A DNA stretch of 64,000 nt, from contig NZ_JACVAI010000002.1 in the NCBI RefSeq assembly GCF_014851765.1, positions 434,001 to 498,000 on the forward strand. The letters are read 5' to 3'. Each line of letters starts with the position of its first letter. Position 1 is the first letter of the stretch. The notes beneath the pieces were generated by a model that did no database searches, was not told the origin of the DNA, and saw nothing but the letters and a program-made list of their open reading frames with translations. This document shows, piece by piece, positions 56,130-63,032 of the stretch. Origin of the DNA: Pseudomonas sp. PDM04. GTDB lineage: Bacteria > Pseudomonadota > Gammaproteobacteria > Pseudomonadales > Pseudomonadaceae. The position numbers and the translations under genes are program-made.

Positions 56130-56934
56130 GTTCAATCTCCGGTTCGGGCAAGGGTTGGGAATGTGGATTGCGGCTCGCCCGCCGAAGGGTTTTGAGAATC
56201 TCGATACGCAGTGCGCCCAGTTCCTCGACCAGCTCGGCACGCGGCTGTGGCAGGTCGATGCGCCATTCGCCAAGGGTCCGCGCCGGGCTGTTACCCAGTA
56301 GCAGAATCCGCTCGGAGAGCAGCAGGGCTTCGTCAATGTCGTGGGTGATCAACACCGCGGCAGTGTTGTGCTCGGCAATGACGTCAAGCAGCAGTTGTTG
56401 CATGTCGGCGCGGGTCACTTCATCCAGGGCACCGAAGGGCTCGTCCAGCAGCAACACCTGTGGCTGACGCGCCAGGCAGCGGGCGATTGCCGTGCGCTGG
56501 GCCATGCCGCCGGACAGTTGCGCCGGGTGCTGATGCCGGGCGTGCTGCAGGCCGACGGCGGCAATCGCGTGATCGATCCGCGCCTTGCGCTCCTCCGGGC
56601 TCAGGTGGGGTTGCCGGGCAAAATCGAGGCCGAACGCGACATTCTTTTCCAGGTTCAGCCACGGCAACAGGCTCGGGTCCTGGAACGCCACCGCCACCCG
56701 TGGATGAGGGCCGTTCAACACCTCGCCATGCAGGCTGACGCGACCGCCATGGGCCGTTTGCAGACCGGCCAGCACCCGCAGCAGGCTGGATTTGCCGACG
56801 CCGCTGGGGCCGAGGATCGACACCACCTCCCCCGCTTGCAGCTGCAGGTCGAAATCCTCCAGTACCGTCTGCCAGCCTTGCGCCCGGGCATAACCGAGGC
56901 TGATGCCTTCGGCCTGCAGCAACGGGGCGCTCAT
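56095..56934 (-). CDS. ABC transporter ATP-binding protein (SsuB/TauB type)
   Basis: 279 residues. Walker A GPSGVGKSS (near residue 40), Q-loop VAFQDPSLLPWL, signature LSGGMAQRTAIARCLA, Walker B VLLLDEPFGALDE and H-loop LITHDIDEAL. The SLLPWLNLEKNV sequence is characteristic of the sulfonate/nitrate ATPases. Start overlaps the preceding stop (ATGA at 56931-56934). Confidence 0.9.
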   Translation of the reverse strand: MSAPLLQAEGISLGYARAQGWQTVLEDFDLQLQAGEVVSILGPSGVGKSSLLRVLAGLQTAHGGRVSLHGEVLNGPHPRVAVAFQDPSLLPWLNLEKNVAFGLDFARQPHLSPEERKARIDHAIAAVGLQHARHQHPAQLSGGMAQRTAIARCLARQPQVLLLDEPFGALDEVTRADMQQLLLDVIAEHNTAAVLITHDIDEALLLSERILLLGNSPARTLGEWRIDLPQPRAELVEELGALRIEILKTLRRASRNPHSQPLPEPEIEHVPGRLHPHTS

Positions 56935-58001
56935 GCTGCCGCGTCCCCGGCCTGACGTTGCAGCTCGGCATGCAGTTGCACCAGGCTCGGGGTGACGATC
57001 GGCACGAACGCCGACTCGCGCCAGCGACGGGCGAATCCACCGCCGTATTCGCTGAGGTAGGCTTTACCGCCACTGGCCTGCAACTCGAGTTGCACCGCCT
57101 GCGCCGCCGAGTCGGCCAGGGCAATGCGCAGGCGGAACAAGGCGGCGGGCTGGGCGAGAAAACGGCCGTCGAGCAGGCCTTTCTTCAGCTCGCTGACCGT
57201 CTGTTCCAGCTGCCCGCGTTGTTGTCGCAACGGCTCCAGCAGAATCGAGCGAGCGCCTTGCAGATGCGCCTCGACTTCGTGCAGCGAACGTCGCGCCAGA
57301 CCTATCGCCATCGCGCATTGCAACCCGAGAAATGCCGGGCGCACGGCCGGCAGGAACACCCGGGCGTCTTCATGCAGCAGCCAGTTGCGATCGATCTCCA
57401 CCCGCTGAAAGTCCAGCGCCGCGGTATTGCTCGACTGCAGCCCCATCAGTTGCAGATCGTCCGAACGTTGCACCCCGGCCAATGCATCCGGGATCGCCAG
57501 GATAAAGGGCGCACCATCGGCCTCATCGTCGATGGCCGCCGCCACCACGAAACCGCTCTTGCGCAGGTTCGTCACCCAGTGCAGGCGACCGTTGAGCGTC
57601 CAGCCCTGGTCCTGCGCCGTGGCGCGCACTTGCAGCGTCTCGATGCCCGAGAGGAATTTCATGGCATTGGACAGGCCGGTGGCGCCGGCCAGTTCGCCCG
57701 CCAGCAACGACGGCAACAAGCCTTCACGCAGCACCGTGTTGGGACTTTGCAGCAGGTACTCGATAAAAGCCCGTTGCCCCCAGAACACGAACGCCGCCGC
57801 CAGGGAATGGCCGGCGACAGCCGCCACCCCCTCCACGGCGTCGGCGATGTCGCCACCGCTGCCACCCAGCGCCGGGTCGATGCCGATCCGCAGGACCTCG
57901 GCACTGGCCAGTTGCGCCAACACCTGCTGCGCGTCGCCCTCGCCCTGGTCCAGCGCCTGGGCGTGGGTGTCCAGCCATTGACTCAATGCCGGCTTGAGCA
58001 T
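56931..58001 (-). CDS. Acyl-CoA dehydrogenase-like flavoprotein (SfnB/DszC-like)
   Basis: 356 residues, shorter than true acyl-CoA dehydrogenases. It has the ACAD fold (IDPALGGSGGDIADAVEGVAAVAGHSLAAAFVFWGQ, GATGLSNAMKFL, LNGRLHWVTNLRKSGFVVAAA, ASGGKAYLSEYGGGFARRWRES). The catalytic Glu of classical enzymes is not apparent. Such proteins next to sulfonate transporters are often FMNH2-dependent monooxygenase-like enzymes of organosulfur metabolism. ACAGGAGAAAACGAC precedes the ATG. Confidence 0.8.
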   Translation of the reverse strand: MLKPALSQWLDTHAQALDQGEGDAQQVLAQLASAEVLRIGIDPALGGSGGDIADAVEGVAAVAGHSLAAAFVFWGQRAFIEYLLQSPNTVLREGLLPSLLAGELAGATGLSNAMKFLSGIETLQVRATAQDQGWTLNGRLHWVTNLRKSGFVVAAAIDDEADGAPFILAIPDALAGVQRSDDLQLMGLQSSNTAALDFQRVEIDRNWLLHEDARVFLPAVRPAFLGLQCAMAIGLARRSLHEVEAHLQGARSILLEPLRQQRGQLEQTVSELKKGLLDGRFLAQPAALFRLRIALADSAAQAVQLELQASGGKAYLSEYGGGFARRWRESAFVPIVTPSLVQLHAELQRQAGDAAA

Positions 58002-58020
58002 GTCGTTTTCTCCTGTTGAA

Positions 58021-58578
58021 TCATTGACCCGACGGCCAGCGATACCGGGCCAGCTCAGGGTTGAGCGGCGTGCCGGCAAAGACGTTGGCGAAGTTGCACA
58101 AGGTCGCCAGGCTCACGCCGAGAATCACCTCCAGCGCATTGCCTTCGCTGTAGCCGGCCGCCTGGAAAGCCGCGTAAGTCGCTGCACTGACGTTACCGCG
58201 GGTGGCGATGACCTCACGGGCGAAGGCCGCCAGCGCTTCGAGTTTTTCCTCGGGCACGGTGGCTTGCTCGCGCAGGGCGCTGACCACGTCGTCCGGCAGT
58301 TTCGCCTTGTTCACCGCGACGGCGGTGTGCCCGGCCACGCAAAAATCACAGCCATGGGTGGTGGCCGCAATCAGTTGCACCACCTCGCGCTCGGCCAGGC
58401 TCAGTTCGGCTTTGCCATTGAGCGCCGATACCGTAACGTAGGTTTCCAGCGCCGCTGGCGCGTTGGCCAGCACGGCCAACAGGTTGGGGATAAACCCGGA
58501 GGCTTTCTGGGCGTTTTCCAGGAACGGCCGGGCCGCTTCGGGAGCGCTTTGCAAGGTATGTAGCGTGACGCGCGACAT
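58021..58578 (-). CDS. AhpD/carboxymuconolactone decarboxylase-like peroxidase
   Basis: 185 residues. The redox motif GCDFCVAGHTAVAV (CxxC and His) marks the alkylhydroperoxidase D group. In flavin-oxygenase clusters it may remove peroxide leaked by the enzyme. First gene of the leftward cluster and divergent from the AraC gene by 102 bases. The start at 58578 (MSRVTL) has AGGAGTCCACTCC before it. Confidence 0.87.
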   Translation of the reverse strand: MSRVTLHTLQSAPEAARPFLENAQKASGFIPNLLAVLANAPAALETYVTVSALNGKAELSLAEREVVQLIAATTHGCDFCVAGHTAVAVNKAKLPDDVVSALREQATVPEEKLEALAAFAREVIATRGNVSAATYAAFQAAGYSEGNALEVILGVSLATLCNFANVFAGTPLNPELARYRWPSGQ

Positions 58579-58680
58579 GGAGTGGACTCCTGCTGTGGAT
58601 GTCCTGCAAGTCTGTTGGTTATAAAAATTCCGATCCATATTCTAAAGTAGCGATTACTTGCTCCTGAGTGTTTCCATTAG

Positions 58681-59592
58681 ATGATTTCGTCGAGCCCACT
58701 GGTTGATTGGTTATTAGAAAGCCTGGAACTCCAGGCCAGCCTGTTCCATGTCGGCCGCTATTGCGGCGGCTGGCATGCGAGCACCCACGGCATGGCGCGG
58801 GCCAGTTTTCACCTGATCGTCCAGGGGCATTGCTGGCTGCACATCGACGGCGAGGATCAGGCCCAACGCCTGGACGCCGGGGATGCGGTGTTTCTGCTGC
58901 GTGACCTGAACTACCGCCTGGCCAGCACCGAGGACAACGCCACCGCGCAACGCCTGCCGAAGCTGGCCATGACGCCCCTGGACAGCCAGGCCCAGGACGG
59001 CGTCGGCCTGGTCTGCGGTTTCTTCCATTTCAAATCCGGGTTGTCGTCACTGATCATCGAGGGCTTGCCGGACTGGATCATCTTGCGTGCGGGCGACCCG
59101 TCTTCGAATGCCGCTCGTGCCCTGTTCGAACTGATCCTCGAAGAATGCCAACGCCTGCCCGCGCCCTCTTCCGCCCTGCTGGAACGCCTGAGCCATCTGC
59201 TGTTTCTCTACGTGTTGCGTCAGCAGGTCGCCGACAACCCGGACCTGGGCGGCCTGGTCGCCCTGGCTCGACACCCGCAGTTCGCACCGCTGCTGGATCA
59301 ACTGATCGAACAGCCGCAACAACCCTGGCCACTGGAAAGCATGGCGGCCTGCACCGGCCTGTCGCGCTCGGCGTTTTTCAAGCGTTTCACTGAACTGGCC
59401 GGCCAGTCGCCGGGCCAGGTGCTGCTGGCCTTGCGCATTCGCCACGCCTGCCAGTTGCTGAAGAACAACCACACGGTGGAGCAAGCCTGCGGTGCCGTGG
59501 GCTATCAATCGATCGCCGCATTTACCCGAGCCTTCGCCAAGGCCGTGGGCGTGCAGCCGGGGGCCTATCGCAAGCAGCATGAAGGACGCTGA
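58681..59592 (+). CDS. AraC-family regulator with cupin sensor
   Basis: 303 residues. The N-terminal cupin (FHLIVQGHCWLHIDGEDQAQRLDAGDAVFLLRDLNYRL) resembles the AraC_binding_6-like group; the C-terminus holds two HTHs (LESMAACTGLSRSAFFKRFTELAGQSPGQVLL and TVEQACGAVGYQSIAAFTRAFAKAVGVQPGAYR). Divergent from the ABC/flavoprotein cluster and probably its activator. Confidence 0.9.
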   Translation: MISSSPLVDWLLESLELQASLFHVGRYCGGWHASTHGMARASFHLIVQGHCWLHIDGEDQAQRLDAGDAVFLLRDLNYRLASTEDNATAQRLPKLAMTPLDSQAQDGVGLVCGFFHFKSGLSSLIIEGLPDWIILRAGDPSSNAARALFELILEECQRLPAPSSALLERLSHLLFLYVLRQQVADNPDLGGLVALARHPQFAPLLDQLIEQPQQPWPLESMAACTGLSRSAFFKRFTELAGQSPGQVLLALRIRHACQLLKNNHTVEQACGAVGYQSIAAFTRAFAKAVGVQPGAYRKQHEGR

Positions 59593-59613
59593 ACAAAGAA
59601 CCAAAAAGAATTA

Positions 59614-59636
59614 ATAAATACAAAATCAGTATTTAT
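59614..59636. promoter_or_regulatory. 8-bp inverted repeat before the small gene/XRE operon
   Basis: ATAAATAC (59614-59621), spacer AAAATCA, GTATTTAT (59629-59636), in an AT-rich stretch 65 bases before the small gene. Spacing suits a dimeric HTH regulator such as the XRE-cupin encoded in this operon; a weak terminator of the AraC gene is the alternative. Confidence 0.4.
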
Positions 59637-59700
59637 CGTTATAAAAATATCCGCGTACTCTCAGGCCATTCCGTCATTCATCACGACAGTGAAGTGCCTT

Positions 59701-59862
59701 ATGAACCCGACTGCCAACCTCATCGATTTCGTCGCCTACCGCAAACGCAAACAGGCTCAGCAACGGGCACGGGTCATGTGGGAAATGTATGCGCGCAACG
59801 CCGGACTCCAGGCCTGGCAATGGGTACAGGCCGCACAGTCGACCGAGACCCGTCACGCGTGA
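59701..59862 (+). CDS. 53-residue basic protein coupled to a XRE-cupin regulator
   Basis: 53 residues: a start NLIDFVAYRKRKQAQQRARV rich in Arg/Lys, then an aromatic helix (MWEMYARNAGLQAWQWVQAA). No signal peptide or known domain. Its stop overlaps the GTG of the next gene (GTGA at 59859-59862), which argues for a real, coupled gene. It may modulate or accompany the regulator. Confidence 0.6.
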   Translation: MNPTANLIDFVAYRKRKQAQQRARVMWEMYARNAGLQAWQWVQAAQSTETRHA

Positions 59863-60506
59863 ACGCCAAGCAACCCTCGGGTTTTCTGGCGAGCGCCGAT
59901 GAGCCCGGGCTGGACCTGAATCATCTGGAATCAGCGGAAGAGGACCCGATCGGCGAACGGGTGTCACAGAACCTGCAGCGCTTGCGCGCCAAGCGACACC
60001 TGTCGCTCGATGCCCTGGCGCGGCAGTGCGGTGTGAGCCGGGCGATGCTGGCGCAGATCGAATCCGGGCGCAGCGTGCCGTCGATCAAGGTGCTGTGCAA
60101 GATCGCCAAAGGCCTGAAGGTATCGGTGGCGGCGTTTCTCGAACACCGCGCCTTCGAAGGGGTCGCCGTACTGTCGGCCAGCCAGAGCAAACGGCTGGTC
60201 AGCGGCAACGGCGCCTTTGTCAGTCGCGCGCTGTTTCCCTTCGACGTGGCGCGCCAATCGGAATTTTACGAATTGCGTCTGAGCCCATTGGGCGAGGACG
60301 TCTCCGAGGGGCATGGCCCCGGTGTCCAAGAGAATCTGGTGGTGTCACAGGGCGTGCTGGAAATCAGCGTCAACGACGGGCGCTACCTGCTGTCCACCGG
60401 CGACTCGATCCTGTTCTACGCCGACCAGCCCCACCGCTACCGCAACCCGGCGGACAGCGAGGCGGTGGCGTATCTGGTGGTGACGTACCCCGAGCGGCTG
60501 GACTGA
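59859..60506 (+). CDS. XRE-family regulator with C-terminal cupin
   Basis: 215 residues from the GTG at 59859. HTH_3 domain: ERVSQNLQRLRAKRHLSLDALARQCGVSRAMLAQIESGRSVPSIKVLCKIAKGL (about residues 28-85), then a cupin (SPLGEDVSEGHGPGVQENLVVSQGVLEISVNDGRYLLSTGDSILFYADQPHRYRNP). Such proteins often govern amine, amino acid or sugar-acid catabolism. The GTG is chosen because it overlaps the stop of the small gene; the frame upstream of it is only a shadow of that gene. Confidence 0.85.
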   Translation: MNAKQPSGFLASADEPGLDLNHLESAEEDPIGERVSQNLQRLRAKRHLSLDALARQCGVSRAMLAQIESGRSVPSIKVLCKIAKGLKVSVAAFLEHRAFEGVAVLSASQSKRLVSGNGAFVSRALFPFDVARQSEFYELRLSPLGEDVSEGHGPGVQENLVVSQGVLEISVNDGRYLLSTGDSILFYADQPHRYRNPADSEAVAYLVVTYPERLD

Positions 60507-60577
60507 CACACATCGAAAGAAAACACTGTGGCAGCAGCCCGATTGACGCCCTTCATCGCCATCGCAAAGTGGGCAAC

Positions 60578-60613
60578 AAAAAGCCCGGCCAATCTGCATT
60601 GGCCGGGCTTTTT
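60578..60613. terminator. Bidirectional rho-independent terminator
   Basis: AAAAAGCCCGGCCAAT (60578-60593), loop CTGC, ATTGGCCGGGCTTTTT (60598-60613): a perfect 16-base stem with A and T tracts on both sides. It serves the rightward XRE gene and the leftward Met-rich gene. Confidence 0.95.
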
Positions 60614-60625
60614 CACATCGCGATA

Positions 60626-61135
60626 TCAGCAGGTGCAGCACATCATCGGCATACCGTTGCAGCTCATCATCATGGGCATGCTGCAATCGTTCATCATCTT
60701 CATCATCAGGTTGCAGCAGTTCTTCATCATGTCCATGTTCATGCCGGCCATCGGCATGATTTTGCACATCATGCCGTCGGCCATCAGGGTGCATTCCATC
60801 ACGCACTTCATCGATGGCATCGGCATGCCCATCATCGGCATTGGCATCATCATGTTCATCATCGGCATGGCCATGGCCGACTGGGACATGCACATCATGC
60901 TCAGGTTGCCGCAATGCATCATCATCGGCATGCCGCAGTTCATCATCATCTGCATCATTTCAGCGCTGTTCTTGAACATCGCCATGTCCATGCCGGCGGC
61001 CGGCATCATTTTGCACATCATGCCGTCGTCCATCATTTCGCAGGTCATGGTTGCCATCATCATCGGCATGCCCGTCATCGGCATCATTGGCATGTTGGCG
61101 TTCATCGGCATTTGCATCTGCATGGCGTTCATCAT
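60626..61135 (-). CDS. Methionine- and cysteine-rich repeat protein, putative soft-metal binder
   Basis: 169 residues, of which 70 are Met (41%) and 15 Cys. Residues 32-82 and 115-166 are a duplication: CEMMDDGMMCKMMPAAGMDM aligns with CTLMADGMMCKIMPMAGMNM, and NCGMPMMMHCGNLSMMC with DCSMPMMMSCNGMPMMC. A Met/Pro linker (MPMPMMGMPMP) lies between, and the C-terminus is CCTC. There is no signal peptide or hydrophobic helix of normal composition, so it is probably cytoplasmic. Clustered Met and Cys ligands suggest Cu(I) or similar soft-metal binding, or oxidant scavenging. AGGGAACGACGCC precedes the ATG, and a strong terminator follows. I know no named family; neighbours give no metal link. Confidence 0.8.
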   Translation of the reverse strand: MMNAMQMQMPMNANMPMMPMTGMPMMMATMTCEMMDDGMMCKMMPAAGMDMAMFKNSAEMMQMMMNCGMPMMMHCGNLSMMCMSQSAMAMPMMNMMMPMPMMGMPMPSMKCVMECTLMADGMMCKIMPMAGMNMDMMKNCCNLMMKMMNDCSMPMMMSCNGMPMMCCTC

Positions 61136-61180
61136 GGCGTCGTTCCCTGAATCGAGAGTTGGATAAAGTTGATGGAGGGA

Positions 61181-61208
61181 ATTCTAAGGATTGACGAAGC
61201 GCCGACAA
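61181..61208 (-). promoter_or_regulatory. Possible sigma-70 promoter of the Met-rich gene
   Basis: On the minus strand TTGTCG (61208-61203), a 16-base spacer and TAGAAT (61186-61181), about 45 bases before the start. The spacer is not the 19-20 bases typical of MerR/CueR promoters and no CueR palindrome is seen. The rest of 61136-61468 shows no other gene. Confidence 0.4.
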
Positions 61209-61468
61209 GACGCCGATCAAACAGCAAAAGCGGATGCTGGAACCTGCGTAGCGAGGCGTTCGGGCGAATGCTCGATGCTGTAGCGCTCGAACATCCGCTG
61301 GCACACACAACCTGAATGCGATCAGAGGGATTCATCCGCTTTGGATATGCGATGTACGTCTATGCAAATAACTCAGAGAAATAATCGTTCTAACCGGCAC
61401 AATAAAGATGTGTGCGCATCTACCCCGTTCACCACAACCCGTGCCATTCAACCGCGTCGGAGCCTCGT

Positions 61469-61774
61469 GTGCCGCCACTGACCACCCGTGAGATCTATCA
61501 ATTGCTGCGCGATGCCGCCCTCGAGGTGCGCCCGTTGCGGCGCCTTGTCGAAAGCTGCGGATCCGACCTGGTGCACGTCGACATCGAGGGTTGGCGGCTG
61601 ACCCTCGAGGTCGACGGCAATCATCTGCGCCACTGCCGGTATTGCCAGAGCCCGGACGGTCGTGAAGTCGGGTTTGACAGCTGGCAGCGTTACGGCACCG
61701 ATCCGGTGAGTCTGCTCAGCACCTGGGAACTGGCCCAGATCGAGCGCTTGCTGGCCGTCAGAAACGCGGTTTGA
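61469..61774 (+). CDS. Small conserved hypothetical protein
   Basis: 101 residues from a GTG with GGAG six bases before it. Helical start (LTTREIYQLLRDAALEVRPLRRLVESCG), a beta stretch (DLVHVDIEGWRLTLEVDGNHLRHC), then RYCQSPDGREVGFDSWQRYGTDPVSLLSTWELAQIERLL. Two Cys pairs are suggestive but not a classic zinc motif. The family is not named with confidence. A GTG at 61412 is an alternative. It overlaps the convergent dehydratase gene by 17 bases. Confidence 0.65.
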   Translation: MPPLTTREIYQLLRDAALEVRPLRRLVESCGSDLVHVDIEGWRLTLEVDGNHLRHCRYCQSPDGREVGFDSWQRYGTDPVSLLSTWELAQIERLLAVRNAV

Positions 61775-63032
61775 CCGCCTTCCATTCCGGTTTGTAGCGC
61801 TGCATCTGTTTCACGTCGTCGCGCTGGCGAATGCCGCAGGTCAGGTACTGATCGTGCAGCTTGCCCAGTTGATCGTGATCCAGCTCCAGGCCCAGCCCCG
61901 GTGCGCGGGTGATTTTCACGCAGCCATCGACGATCGGCAGCTTGCCGCCCTTGATCACCTCCTCGTCCGGTTCCTGCCACGGGTAATGCGTGTCGCAGGC
62001 GTAATCGAGGTTCGGCACGGCAGCCGCCACGTGCGCCATGGCCATCAGGCTGATGCCCAGGTGCGAGTTGGAATGCATCGACACGCCAAGGCCAAAGGTT
62101 TCGCACATTTTCGCCAGCGCCTGGGTATCCCGCAGGCCGCCCCAGTAATGGTGGTCGGCGAGGACGATCTGCACGCTGTTCAAGGCCACGCTGCGGCGGA
62201 ATTCGTCGAAATCGGTGACCACCATGTTGGTCGCCAGCGGCAGCCCGGTGCGCTTGTGCAGCTCGGCCATGCCGTCGAGGCCGGGGGTCGGGTCTTCGTA
62301 ATACTGCAGGTCGTCACCGAGCAGTTCGGCCATGCGGATCGAGGTTTCCAGCGACCAATTGCCATTGGGGTCGATGCGCAGCGGATAACCGGGAAAGGCC
62401 TTTTTCAGCGCCTTGATGCATGACACTTCATGCTCGGGCGGCAGCGTGCCGGCCTTGAGCTTGATGCTCTTGAAACCGTAGGCCTCGATCATCCGCCGGG
62501 CCTGGGCGACGATCTGCGCTTCGCTCAGCGCCTCCCCCCAGTTGTCCGGTTTGTAGGGGGAATCCACATGCTCGGCGTACTTGAAAAACAGGTAGGCGCT
62601 GAACGGGATCTCGTCGCGAATCGCCCCGCCCAGCAGGTCCACCAGAGGCACATTCAACGAATGCGCCTGCAAATCCAGGAACGCCACTTCGAACGCCGAA
62701 TAGGCGTTGCTCACTGCCTTGCTGGCGTGGGAACCCGGCGCCAGTTCCGCGCCGGCCAGGCTTGCGGGTTTGTTCGCCGCCACGGTGGCCTGGACGATGC
62801 GCCGCAGTTGATTGAGGTCGAACGGGTCGAGGCCGATCAGTTGCGACTGCAATTGTTGCTGGATCGCCAGCGCCGGAGCGTCGCCGTAGCTTTCCCCCAG
62901 ACCGATGTAGCCGGTGTCGCTCTCGATTTCGATGATTGAGCGCAGTGCAAAGGGTTCGTGAATCCCGCTGGCATTGAGCAGCGGCGGATCGCGGAAGGCG
63001 ATGGGGGTTACGGTGACTCGGGTGATTTTCAA
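61758..63032 (-). CDS. gudD: Glucarate dehydratase-type enolase superfamily enzyme
   Basis: 424 residues. Enolase superfamily, glucarate dehydratase group: the KxK base in GFKSIKLKAG, metal ligands in LRIDPNGNW and YYEDPTPGLDG, ATNMVVTDFDEF, and the catalytic His in SMHSNSHLGISLMAMAHVAAA. It dehydrates D-glucarate (or idarate) to 5-keto-4-deoxyglucarate. Start is TTG at 63032 with GGGAGCCGCC before it, overlapping the permease stop as TTGA. Substrate range within the group is uncertain. Confidence 0.87.
   Translation of the reverse strand: MKITRVTVTPIAFRDPPLLNASGIHEPFALRSIIEIESDTGYIGLGESYGDAPALAIQQQLQSQLIGLDPFDLNQLRRIVQATVAANKPASLAGAELAPGSHASKAVSNAYSAFEVAFLDLQAHSLNVPLVDLLGGAIRDEIPFSAYLFFKYAEHVDSPYKPDNWGEALSEAQIVAQARRMIEAYGFKSIKLKAGTLPPEHEVSCIKALKKAFPGYPLRIDPNGNWSLETSIRMAELLGDDLQYYEDPTPGLDGMAELHKRTGLPLATNMVVTDFDEFRRSVALNSVQIVLADHHYWGGLRDTQALAKMCETFGLGVSMHSNSHLGISLMAMAHVAAAVPNLDYACDTHYPWQEPDEEVIKGGKLPIVDGCVKITRAPGLGLELDHDQLGKLHDQYLTCGIRQRDDVKQMQRYKPEWKAVKPRF

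Noticed and set aside
60026..61150. His-rich plus-strand frame running from the XRE gene across the Met-rich gene
   Set aside because: CAT read as His is just the antisense of Met codons, and the frame crosses the strong terminator at 60578-60613.
60528..61166. Long hydrophobic, Ile/Met-rich frame on the plus strand
   Set aside because: It is the complement of the ATG-rich Met protein gene; CAT/ATC repeats keep other frames open. It has no ribosome site, and the minus frame has one plus a duplication conserved at protein level.
61136..61410. CueR/CopR-type copper promoter before the Met-rich gene
   Set aside because: No ACCTTCC-type palindrome and the -35/-10 spacing is 16, not 19-20.
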